Origin: Laceyella sacchari | Lineage (GTDB): Bacteria > Bacillota > Bacilli > Thermoactinomycetales > Thermoactinomycetaceae | Assembly: GCF_004343255.1 (NCBI RefSeq) | Contig: NZ_SMDD01000002.1 | Location: forward strand, 186,001 to 250,000 | Direction of reading: 5' to 3' | DNA: 64,000 nt | The notes under the pieces: generated by a model | Seen by the model: the letters and a program-made list of their open reading frames with translations, nothing else | The model's database searches: none | What the model was told of the DNA's origin: nothing | Translations under genes and position numbers: made by a program | Part shown: positions 35,133 through 42,734 of the stretch, one piece after another | How the letters are laid out: the number at the start of each line of letters is the position of its first letter | Position numbering within the stretch: the stretch's first letter is position 1

Positions 35133-36679
35133 ATCGGCATCTCCTTTCCCCGTGTAGCAGTCAGCCTTTTTCTGTCTATTTTGCCTGTGGAGGTTCGCGG
35201 AAGTTTCTCAATCACATACACCCGTTGCGGAACCTTGTAAGCTGGCAGTTTTGAGCGCAAGACTTTTCGCAGTTCTTGCTCCAGATGAGTGTTTTTCCCG
35301 TCATTTGCTTTTGGGCACACATACGCCGCAACCATCACCATCCCCCGCTCATCTTGTTCCGGTATGACGGCGGCATCCAACAAATCAGCATACCGCAAAA
35401 GCGCATCCTCGATTTCGAAAGGGATGATCCATTGCCCATTCACTTTAAAGCAATCATCATTCCGACCGACAAAATAATAATATCCGTCCTCATCCTTATA
35501 ATAACGGTCCCCCGTCCGCATGGACTCTCCACAGATCGCCTCTCGCGTCTCACGATGACGATTCCAGTAACCCTGCATTAAACTCTCTCCCGTCACTACA
35601 AGATCACCTACATGACCTGGTGGAAGCTCATTTCCTTCAGAATCCAGCAATTTGATCTCATAACCATCCACCGGTTTGCCTGTACTTCCAGGCCTACAGT
35701 CACCAGGAGTGTTGGAAAGGAAAATGTGCAACAACTCCGTCGTCCCGATCCCCTCGCAGATTTCTTTGCCATATCGTTCTTTCCACTTGCGCCAAATGGT
35801 TGGGGGCAATTGCTCCGCTGCCGAAATAAACAAGCGAACAGAATCATCATGCAGTGGCGCGATGTCGTCGACTGCCAGGATGCTGGCGTAGATAAACGGC
35901 AGGCCGAAAAATACTGTTGGCCGATAACGGTGAATGTCATCGATCACGTCAAACACGTTCTCCGCATCTGACAAAACAACGGAAGCCCCGACGTACAATG
36001 GAAAATACAACGAATTCCCCAAACCATAAGCAAATGGCATGTTGGCAACCGAATAAATAACATCCTGCTCTGTCAGATGAATGGTGTTTTTCGCATAAGT
36101 TTCCGCACAAACCACCATGTCGTGATGAAGGTGGATCACCCCTTTGGGACGCCCTGTGCTGCCGGAAGTATATAGCCAGAATGCAACATCATCCCGTGAC
36201 GTATTTGCCGCTTCCGTCTCCTCAACATAGTGTGACAAACGGGACTCAAGCGGAATAACGTCATCCACCAAAAGCACTTCCTTCAAAAAAGGACTGTCTT
36301 TCCGGGACAAACCGTCATATAAGGATTTGGTGGTGATCAATAATTTCGCCCTGGCATCCGTCAGCATGTATTCAACATCACTTACCTTGCAGGAAACATT
36401 GATCGCCACCGGGACTGCCCCAATCCAAATTGCGCCCCAAAATGCGTAAACAAATGCCGGGCAGTCGGGCAAATAGATGCAAATGCGATTCTCCCAATCA
36501 ATTTGCAAATCTTTCAGCAAGCTTGCCATTTTTCGCACATTGGCATAGAGTTCGGCATATGAGATCGTTTGGTCCTTATAATAAATTGCCGTTTTGTCGG
36601 CTAGGTTTGTTAGATTCTTCTCCAAAAAATACGACGCAACATTAAATTGCGGAGAAATCTGATCATAAATGCTCTTCAT
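35129..36679 (-). CDS. Aryl-CoA/ACP ligase (benzoate-CoA ligase-like)
   Basis: 516 residues, acyl-adenylate superfamily. Visible core motifs are WLYTSGSTGRPKGV (A3), GIGTTE, TGDRYYKDEDGYYYFVGRNDD (A7/A8) and PRTSTGKIDRKRL with the catalytic lysine (A10). Overall it reads like the benzoate/4-hydroxybenzoate-CoA ligase branch. With a salicylate synthase in the same operon, the obvious substrate is salicylate, activated for loading onto the ketosynthase or ACP. The start is ATG with AGGGGATATCG upstream. Confidence 0.87.
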   Translation of the reverse strand: MKSIYDQISPQFNVASYFLEKNLTNLADKTAIYYKDQTISYAELYANVRKMASLLKDLQIDWENRICIYLPDCPAFVYAFWGAIWIGAVPVAINVSCKVSDVEYMLTDARAKLLITTKSLYDGLSRKDSPFLKEVLLVDDVIPLESRLSHYVEETEAANTSRDDVAFWLYTSGSTGRPKGVIHLHHDMVVCAETYAKNTIHLTEQDVIYSVANMPFAYGLGNSLYFPLYVGASVVLSDAENVFDVIDDIHRYRPTVFFGLPFIYASILAVDDIAPLHDDSVRLFISAAEQLPPTIWRKWKERYGKEICEGIGTTELLHIFLSNTPGDCRPGSTGKPVDGYEIKLLDSEGNELPPGHVGDLVVTGESLMQGYWNRHRETREAICGESMRTGDRYYKDEDGYYYFVGRNDDCFKVNGQWIIPFEIEDALLRYADLLDAAVIPEQDERGMVMVAAYVCPKANDGKNTHLEQELRKVLRSKLPAYKVPQRVYVIEKLPRTSTGKIDRKRLTATRGKEMPI

Positions 36680-36716
36680 CGATATCCCCTTAGCATCCTG
36701 TTATGATAAGGGCATG

Positions 36717-37088
36717 TCAGCCCTCGGCGATCAGGTGAACAAGAACATGGTCGTCAAAGGAACTCCAGCATCCCATAATGTTTTTGATATTATTCTCATT
36801 AGCGATCTGAAGGGCTTCATTATGCAGACGAACAAAGACACGGCTCATTTCAATATGGATTTCAATGTCAGTCCATTCGATAGTGGCAAACCCTGTTCCC
36901 AATGCTTTTGCTGTTGCCTCTTTAGCGGAAAAGCAAACCGCATAGCTCAAACCTGATAAATCCGATTTGCACTGCTCCAGTTCATACGGTGTGAAAATCA
37001 TCTGCAATACTTCGTCATCATATTCCTGGATCAGATGAGCTATGCGATCCACCCTTTCGATATCCACACCAATTCCTTTAACAGACAT
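36717..37088 (-). CDS. AcpS-type phosphopantetheinyl transferase
   Basis: 123 residues of the short, trimeric holo-ACP synthase type. Conserved motifs are GVDIERVDRI near the start (metal-binding Asp) and CFSAKEATAKALGTGF. It is expected to attach the phosphopantetheine arm to the cluster ACP encoded about 600 bases upstream. A dedicated AcpS in the operon suggests the housekeeping enzyme does not serve this ACP well. It lies 2 bases after the methyltransferase stop. Confidence 0.87.
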   Translation of the reverse strand: MSVKGIGVDIERVDRIAHLIQEYDDEVLQMIFTPYELEQCKSDLSGLSYAVCFSAKEATAKALGTGFATIEWTDIEIHIEMSRVFVRLHNEALQIANENNIKNIMGCWSSFDDHVLVHLIAEG

Positions 37089-37090
37089 CT

Positions 37091-37714
37091 TTACTCAGAT
37101 TTGAACCATAACGAGAACCAGCCCAATGGAAATTGGCGTTGTTCCGTGGAGAATGAGAGAACCCGCTCCAAATGTTCGAGATAAAAATGAGGAGCAAAGG
37201 TATCAATTAACTCTTTGCTGGAGATTCGTCGTGGCTGCGGGCCTCCGGGAATTTTGTCCGAAAACGAACGCAAGACGAATAATCCACCAGGCTTGAGAAC
37301 ACGCAATACTTCCTTCACATATTGCCCCCGTTCTTCATCGGTGAGATGGTGAAAACACCCTTGATCGCAAAATACATCAAACTCCCCATCTCCAACGGGA
37401 AGATTCAGCGCGTCGGCCACGTGAAAGTCCACATTCACGCCATAAACATCCGCCAACTTCCGTGCGGTTTCGATTGCCGATTCCGAAATGTCGACTGCTG
37501 TCACTTCCATGTCCCGTACAGCGAGAAAAACCGCTTCTGTACCGATGCCACAACCCACTTCAATCACTTTGGAATGCGGTTTGATCGTTTGATCCCATAC
37601 CAGTTTGATCAATTCCGGCGAAGCTGTGCCGGCTGTCCACTCATGACGGCTGGGCAGCTTTTCACTGTATGCTTTCGTGAAATAGGAACGAACATCTGGA
37701 ACAGTTGGACGCAT
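37091..37714 (-). CDS. SAM-dependent methyltransferase, class I
   Basis: 207 residues. Motif I VIEVGCGIGTEA, the acidic VTAVDIS end of strand 2, a post-I DALNLP and the EVLRVLKPGG block define a class I methyltransferase of the UbiE-like type. Likely a tailoring O- or C-methylation of the polyketide. It sits between the ACP and AcpS genes with 3-4 base spacers. Confidence 0.85.
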   Translation of the reverse strand: MRPTVPDVRSYFTKAYSEKLPSRHEWTAGTASPELIKLVWDQTIKPHSKVIEVGCGIGTEAVFLAVRDMEVTAVDISESAIETARKLADVYGVNVDFHVADALNLPVGDGEFDVFCDQGCFHHLTDEERGQYVKEVLRVLKPGGLFVLRSFSDKIPGGPQPRRISSKELIDTFAPHFYLEHLERVLSFSTEQRQFPLGWFSLWFKSE

Positions 37715-37717
37715 CTT

Positions 37718-37963
37718 TTACGTCGCCTCCCCATTTTTTTTGTCCAATTCAGACTTGACCAGGTCGCAAATATCTTTGACTGTTTTATCTTCTCTGGCGG
37801 CAATTTTCACTTGCACACCAAATTGCTTCTTTAATTCAAGTGAAAGTTGCACCGTTTCTGTGGAATCCAAGGCCAAATCTTGACGCAAATAGGCATTCTC
37901 ATGCACCTCTTCAGCCGGGATGCCTAAAGCAACGATCATCTCCTTAAACTTTTCATAAACCAT
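37718..37963 (-). CDS. Acyl carrier protein
   Basis: 81 residues, acidic, four-helix ACP pattern. The phosphopantetheine serine is S34 in LALDSTETVQL, in the usual D-S motif. It lies directly downstream of the KSalpha/KSbeta pair, the classical minimal type II PKS order, and carries the growing chain for them. Confidence 0.88.
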   Translation of the reverse strand: MVYEKFKEMIVALGIPAEEVHENAYLRQDLALDSTETVQLSLELKKQFGVQVKIAAREDKTVKDICDLVKSELDKKNGEAT

Positions 37964-37973
37964 ATAAATCCCC

Positions 37974-39191
37974 CTATTGATCTTGATCAGTAAAGGATCG
38001 AATTATGATCGACACATTGACGCCTTCCCTTGCCCGTGATTGCACCAAGGCATGAGATACCTGACGCACCAACGGTTCCTGCACAATCTCTACGGAGTCA
38101 CTGGTCAAAGGCTTCTTAAGGTTGATTGTGGGCGGCACCACACCCGTTTCCATCGCCAGCAATGCACAAGCTAGTTCCGTCGCTCCACTTGCCCCATATA
38201 AATGCCCATACATTGACTTGGGCACCGTTACCTGCGTTTGGTCAAACACTTCCTCTAAGCTTTCCAGCTCCACGCGGTCACTTGTGCGACACCCAGAACC
38301 TTCCGCAAACACGATATCGATATCGTCGGGAGTCAATTCTGCTTGACTTAAAGCCTTCCTTATTCCTTTTTGCATTGCCAGCCCCTGTTCCGGATTGTGA
38401 TCGGTGGTCATCGAGGTAGCAATCACTTCTCCGTATATGCGTGCATTACGCGCCCGTGCGTGTTCCAACTCTTCAAGAATCAAAATGGTGCTTCCCTCTC
38501 CCAACACAATCCCGTTACTCTCCTGATCAAATGGCTGATAAGCATCTTCAGGTGTCTTGGCGGCTGCCAAATCGCCTGTTTCGTAATAACATGTCATGCC
38601 AAAAGGAGTAAGCGGCGCTTCCGTCCCTCCGGTAAGAACGAGATCGTTATATCCCATTTGAATGGAACGAACACCAAAATAAATGCCACACGCACCACTC
38701 GCGCGATCACAGACAAAGCTTTTGCTATACCCTTTGATTCCATGGCGTATCGTGATAAACCCTTGTGGCGCGGTGGGGAACCAAGCGGTCGCTTGCCAAG
38801 GATTCACATATGAAGCCCCTTGCTTGTACAATTCGTAAAAACCGCGTTCGCATATATCCCAACCTCCCGCGTTGTTCCCCAGGAAGACTCCCACCCGATA
38901 CAAATCCTCCTGTTGCAAGTCCACATCCCCATCAGCAAGTGACAACTGCGCTGCTGCCAACGCGTAATGGGTAAAAAGGTCTGTCTTTACCTTAAACCTG
39001 CGTGGGATAAAATCGTCTGCTTGAAAATCAGTAATTTCACCGGCAACTTGCACCGGAAATTGGGATGCGTCAAAGCGAGTGATCTGTCTGAGCGCCGACT
39101 CTCCACGACTGACCTTGTTCCAAAATTCCTCTTTGCCAATCCCAGACGGATTGACAATCCCCATTCCAGTAATAACCACCCGCTTAAGCAC
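37974..39191 (-). CDS. KSbeta / chain length factor
   Basis: About 405 residues of the ketosynthase fold without a working active site. The region aligned to the KS cysteine reads RASGACGIYF, with glycine at the Cys position, and the first catalytic histidine segment is AEGSGCRTS instead of a His. The distal KSMYGH lysine and histidine remain. It is therefore the partner that sets chain length. Actinobacterial partners usually have glutamine at this place, so glycine is unusual. GTG 39191 follows GGAGGT and overlaps the KSalpha stop by 8 bases; the longer frame to 39242 is not supported. Confidence 0.88.
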   Translation of the reverse strand: MLKRVVITGMGIVNPSGIGKEEFWNKVSRGESALRQITRFDASQFPVQVAGEITDFQADDFIPRRFKVKTDLFTHYALAAAQLSLADGDVDLQQEDLYRVGVFLGNNAGGWDICERGFYELYKQGASYVNPWQATAWFPTAPQGFITIRHGIKGYSKSFVCDRASGACGIYFGVRSIQMGYNDLVLTGGTEAPLTPFGMTCYYETGDLAAAKTPEDAYQPFDQESNGIVLGEGSTILILEELEHARARNARIYGEVIATSMTTDHNPEQGLAMQKGIRKALSQAELTPDDIDIVFAEGSGCRTSDRVELESLEEVFDQTQVTVPKSMYGHLYGASGATELACALLAMETGVVPPTINLKKPLTSDSVEIVQEPLVRQVSHALVQSRAREGVNVSIIIRSFTDQDQ

Positions 39192-40458
39192 GTTGGGTAC
39201 CTCCATATTTTCGAAAAATCGCGGTCGAATGAATACCGCCAAAGCCGCTTGCGGTCACCATTGCCGTGTTAACGGGCAAACTTCTCGCTTCATTGGGTAC
39301 ATAATCCAAATCGCATTCCGGATCAGGAAACTCGTAATGGGCCGTTGGGTGCACCACCGAATGATTAATGGACATCAAAGCTGAGATCACACCCATCAAG
39401 CTGGCAGAAGACAACGAATGACCAATCATCGATTTGGTGGAACTGATTGGCACCTTATAAGCGTGTTCCCCCAAAACGCGCTTGAAGGCATTGGTCTCAA
39501 ACACATCATTTTGTGGAGTTGAACTTCCATGCGCATTGATATAATCAATTTCTTCCGGCTTTACACCACCCATGTGCATTGCGGCGCTTATCACGTCACT
39601 CATCGACTGGCCATCCGCTTTCAAATCGGTCATATGAAAAGCGTTGCTCACGCTGTAATAGCTAACCACCTCGCCATAAATGCGGGCTCCTCTGGCAAGC
39701 GCGTGTTGCTCTTCTTCCAAAACCAGAAAAGCGGCCCCTTCACCAATGACAAATCCGGCGCGTTTGGCATCAAAAGGCCTTGAAGCCTTTTTGGCTTCAC
39801 ACTCGGCGACAGACAAAGAACCGATAATATCCAAGGTGGCGTATGTCAAATCAACCAAAGGTGCTTCAGACGCCCCTGCCAGCATGACCTTGGTCTCACC
39901 AGACCGGATCAACTCATAACTGAGCCCCAACGCATCCAAGCCCGCCGTGCAACCAGTGGACAAGGAAGTGCACGGGCCTTGAAGCGAATATTTTTTAGCC
40001 AACAGTGCAGCGGGATAGTTAAACATTCCGGAGTTATAAAATATCTCTCCCACCTGCTGGTATTCCAACATTTGTTCATCGTTGTCACTCAACCTTTTAA
40101 ACATATCTGCTACCGTTTGTGTGCCGCCAATCGCTGAAGAGAAAATAATCCCTCTCTCATCAGCCTCTGCCACAGAAGGAGCGAGTGAGGCATCTTCCAT
40201 CGCAAGCTGTCCAGCAGCTAAACCAAATTGCACAAACCGATCTTGAGCAGAAAAATCTATATCATCCCAATATTCGATGAATTTATCTTGGTCAAATTCC
40301 TGTAGCCGTGCCAATACTTTGCTGTTAATATCCATCGATTCCATCTCGGCGTCCCGGACGATATAGGATTCTCCCGCGACCAACTGCTCCCAAAATCGCT
40401 CTTTGCCAACCCCGTTTGGGGCTATGACTCCGATCCCTGTCACTACAACTCTATTCAT
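39184..40458 (-). CDS. KSalpha ketosynthase of a type II PKS
   Basis: 424 residues, complete beta-ketoacyl synthase of the FabF/KSalpha type. Nucleophile C170 in SLSTGCTAGLDALG (the STGC form typical of aromatic type II KSalpha), H310 in NAHGSSTPQND and H347 in KSMIGHSLSS. It should elongate a starter (inferred salicyl) with malonyl units on the cluster ACP together with KSbeta. The overlap with KSbeta ensures equal synthesis. No malonyl transferase is encoded nearby, so the fatty acid FabD is probably shared. Confidence 0.92.
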   Translation of the reverse strand: MNRVVVTGIGVIAPNGVGKERFWEQLVAGESYIVRDAEMESMDINSKVLARLQEFDQDKFIEYWDDIDFSAQDRFVQFGLAAGQLAMEDASLAPSVAEADERGIIFSSAIGGTQTVADMFKRLSDNDEQMLEYQQVGEIFYNSGMFNYPAALLAKKYSLQGPCTSLSTGCTAGLDALGLSYELIRSGETKVMLAGASEAPLVDLTYATLDIIGSLSVAECEAKKASRPFDAKRAGFVIGEGAAFLVLEEEQHALARGARIYGEVVSYYSVSNAFHMTDLKADGQSMSDVISAAMHMGGVKPEEIDYINAHGSSTPQNDVFETNAFKRVLGEHAYKVPISSTKSMIGHSLSSASLMGVISALMSINHSVVHPTAHYEFPDPECDLDYVPNEARSLPVNTAMVTASGFGGIHSTAIFRKYGGTQRA

Positions 40459-40491
40459 AAATCATCCCCAAGTCTGTATAAATAAATTTGC

Positions 40492-41118
40492 CTAAATTTG
40501 GACGAACACTTCTCTCGCTTGGCGCATCAACTTCATTGCTTCACGCGTAGCCTTCAACGCGCGCTCTTGCAGCTCTGGCGTCGTGCAATATTTCTTTAAC
40601 AAGGTACACCCAAACGAAACATGGAAGTGCTCATCTTTGGCCACTTTTTCCACTGTATTCCGGATGGACTCTGGAAAACGATCCAAAGCAAACTCCATAA
40701 AACCAAGAGCGGCACTTTCCGATGCGATGTTATGCGCTGCCAACCGTTCAACCAAATGATCCAACCCTGGATAATACTCTTCCATCAAATAGCGCCATTC
40801 TTTAGGCGGAGTGAATGCATCTGGATCAGTGTACTCCTGCAAATACTTGCGCAACCACACATAATGATTTGCTTCATCACGGATCTGATGCGCAAAATTG
40901 ACGAACGCATCGGGTTCTTTCGTTGTCTTCAGCCAATCGGCAATAAAATACGTTGCCGCTTTTTCATAGTAGACCGCAAAATTCAACCAATGTTTGATCA
41001 CAAATTCCGGCAACTCGGCCTGCTCATCTAAACCTTCAAGTCTGATCTGTCTCTTCTTCTCTTCCTGATCATCCATTACTTCCTTCAGGAGCTGATCCAC
41101 GAACAAAGCACTGTCCAT
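40492..41118 (-). CDS. Ferritin-like diiron protein
   Basis: 208 residues, helical. Two E-x-x-H pairs are visible, IRDEANHYVW and KDEHFHVSF, with further glutamates in YYEKAA and ASESAAL. That is the ligand pattern of ferritin-like carboxylate-bridged diiron enzymes. The cluster has no flavin monooxygenase, so this is a good candidate for the hydroxylation or oxidative step. AAAGGAATTG precedes the ATG. Confidence 0.75.
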   Translation of the reverse strand: MDSALFVDQLLKEVMDDQEEKKRQIRLEGLDEQAELPEFVIKHWLNFAVYYEKAATYFIADWLKTTKEPDAFVNFAHQIRDEANHYVWLRKYLQEYTDPDAFTPPKEWRYLMEEYYPGLDHLVERLAAHNIASESAALGFMEFALDRFPESIRNTVEKVAKDEHFHVSFGCTLLKKYCTTPELQERALKATREAMKLMRQAREVFVQI

Positions 41119-41122
41119 CTTG

Positions 41123-41974
41123 TCAATTCCTTTCTACTGTAGCTTTGAGAAAATACGTGTTATCGCGGCTCATGAGAATCTCACCAAAATATTTTTGTTC
41201 CAAATCTTCTCTCGGTATCAATTGAACGGCATGATAGCCCATTTCCTTAAGGCGAGTTCTCAATTCTTCCATATCAAAAAAGCCAATCCACGGTTCTCCG
41301 ATCTTTTCCAAAAAGGCAAGATTTTTTTCAACACCCACACTGACGGGCTTGTCCCCTTCAAAAAATGACTTGATGTTGATCAAATCGGCATAAAAGGCAA
41401 ACTGTTTAAAGTTCGCGGCAAACGCGTCCATCACTTGATAAACGGCTTCTTTGGCAAAATAATAAGTGGCTCCTTCCCAGACAACGGTCGTGGGCTCGTT
41501 AAAGTCCACCCCATTATCCCGCAAAGAATCCATCAATTCCTTGGGCGGCCGGTTCAAGTCAAACCCGACAAATTTGACATCGGAGACATCAATCTCCGCT
41601 TGCGTAAATACGTTTCGGCAGAATGCTTGTGAATAGGGATGATCGACACTAAAGAAATGTTTTCCTTTCCATTCCGGCAAAGACGTTGCCCGCAAATCAA
41701 AACCGGCGCTCAACACAATGAGTTGGGTATGATGCTTGGCTTGGTCGATCAAGGCATCACGAAAATACAGGCTCCGCAACACTACACTACGCGAGAACAT
41801 GCCGCGGGACCCACGATCCAAAATCTCACAGTTTTTCTCAGCATCGGGCAACAACAAAGCTATTTTTTGTGAATATGGGTCCTTTAGCAAATCTGCATTT
41901 GCGGCTCTAACGGCACAAACGGCTTCCATGGTTAAACTTTTTGATTTTAGACTCACACCAACACCCGCCCGCAA
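41123..41974 (-). CDS. LCMT-type (PPM1-like) methyltransferase
   Basis: 283 residues. LIVLSAGFDLRATSLP and the following FSVDHP acidic segment, plus SRSVVLRSLYFRDAL near the start, match the leucine carboxyl methyltransferase-like family common in secondary-metabolite clusters. It probably O-methylates a hydroxyl or carboxyl group. TTG 41974 is the listed start without a clear ribosome binding site; an ATG follows 15 codons later. Confidence 0.78.
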   Translation of the reverse strand: MRAGVGVSLKSKSLTMEAVCAVRAANADLLKDPYSQKIALLLPDAEKNCEILDRGSRGMFSRSVVLRSLYFRDALIDQAKHHTQLIVLSAGFDLRATSLPEWKGKHFFSVDHPYSQAFCRNVFTQAEIDVSDVKFVGFDLNRPPKELMDSLRDNGVDFNEPTTVVWEGATYYFAKEAVYQVMDAFAANFKQFAFYADLINIKSFFEGDKPVSVGVEKNLAFLEKIGEPWIGFFDMEELRTRLKEMGYHAVQLIPREDLEQKYFGEILMSRDNTYFLKATVERN

Positions 41975-41989
41975 TAAATATATGAATAT

Positions 41990-42511
41990 TTACAATTCGA
42001 CAGGGACACGTTCCGGCACCGTTCCAGTTGTATAAAAGAAACGAATGGCTTTCATGCGCTTTTCTTCAGTCAGTTCAAACCATTGCCATACTCCTTCAGG
42101 CACTTGGATAAACTCCCCTGCCTCCACCGTGACTTTAAATTTTGTTCCGTCATGACCGAGATAACCAAACTTCGCACTTCCATCCACAAAATACCAAAAC
42201 TCATTTTCAAAGTGAAAATGAATGGGAGCAAATTTACTTAGTATAAAATCTAAATGCTCAAATTCAGGATAAAAACAGACCACATCAGACCGATATCCTG
42301 TTAATGATGAAAATTTATCTATTTCCTCAGGAAAAAGATCAATTAGGCCAGAGCGTTGCTCATCCGTCAACGTCTGCAGCTTCGCTAATTCCTTTGCTTG
42401 GTCGGGCAGCTCAACTTTCCCAAACTGAATGCCAAACCTCTCCAAAAAAAGCGTTATCTTTTCATGATCTTGGGTCTCTACTTCTTCATTAAAAACAAAG
42501 AGATTAGCCAT
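41990..42511 (-). CDS. Acireductone-dioxygenase-like cupin
   Basis: 173 residues, first gene of the operon. The barrel resembles acireductone dioxygenase: HFHFENEFWYFVDG supplies two His and a Glu. The later motif GEFIQVPEGVWQWFEL has Gln where the last metal-binding histidine normally is (YHRF or similar). No methionine-salvage gene is near, so a role in the polyketide pathway such as ring cleavage or cyclisation is inferred. AAGGAGGGGAAAAA precedes the ATG. Confidence 0.72.
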   Translation of the reverse strand: MANLFVFNEEVETQDHEKITLFLERFGIQFGKVELPDQAKELAKLQTLTDEQRSGLIDLFPEEIDKFSSLTGYRSDVVCFYPEFEHLDFILSKFAPIHFHFENEFWYFVDGSAKFGYLGHDGTKFKVTVEAGEFIQVPEGVWQWFELTEEKRMKAIRFFYTTGTVPERVPVEL

Positions 42512-42536
42512 TTTTTCCCCTCCTTGTCAATTAATG

Positions 42537-42581
42537 ATCTGAATAATTCAGATTATAATCAATATACATTTATTTTGACAA
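42537..42581 (-). promoter_or_regulatory. Promoter and operator of the polyketide operon
   Basis: On the minus strand TTGTCA and TATAAT are 18 bases apart (42576-42581 and 42552-42557). A 17-base palindrome ATCTGAATAATTCAGAT (42537-42553) overlaps the -10 end, a typical repressor site. No regulator gene lies in the cluster, so the regulator must be encoded elsewhere. Confidence 0.55.
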
Positions 42582-42734
42582 TACTTTATTCAAATTTATT
42601 TTAAAAATTATGTTAAACCTGTTTTCGATAGGCAACCGCTAAAACGGACCTGAATTTTTATAAAAAAATTTAATCATCATTTAGTTTGAAATGGTATAAT
42701 ATAATAATATATTGTGCAGGAAGGAGTTGTTATA

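Noticed and set aside
39191-39242. Longer N-terminus for KSbeta
   Set aside because: It would overlap KSalpha by nearly 60 bases; the GTG at 39191 has GGAGGT at the right distance.
31034-42511. Calling this the thermorubin cluster
   Set aside because: The logic is similar, but no flavin monooxygenase or ketoreductase is present and I cannot compare sequences; equating them would go beyond the evidence.
41990-42511. Methionine-salvage acireductone dioxygenase
   Set aside because: The fold fits, but the last metal-binding His is missing and no salvage genes are near; the operon context points to polyketide tailoring.
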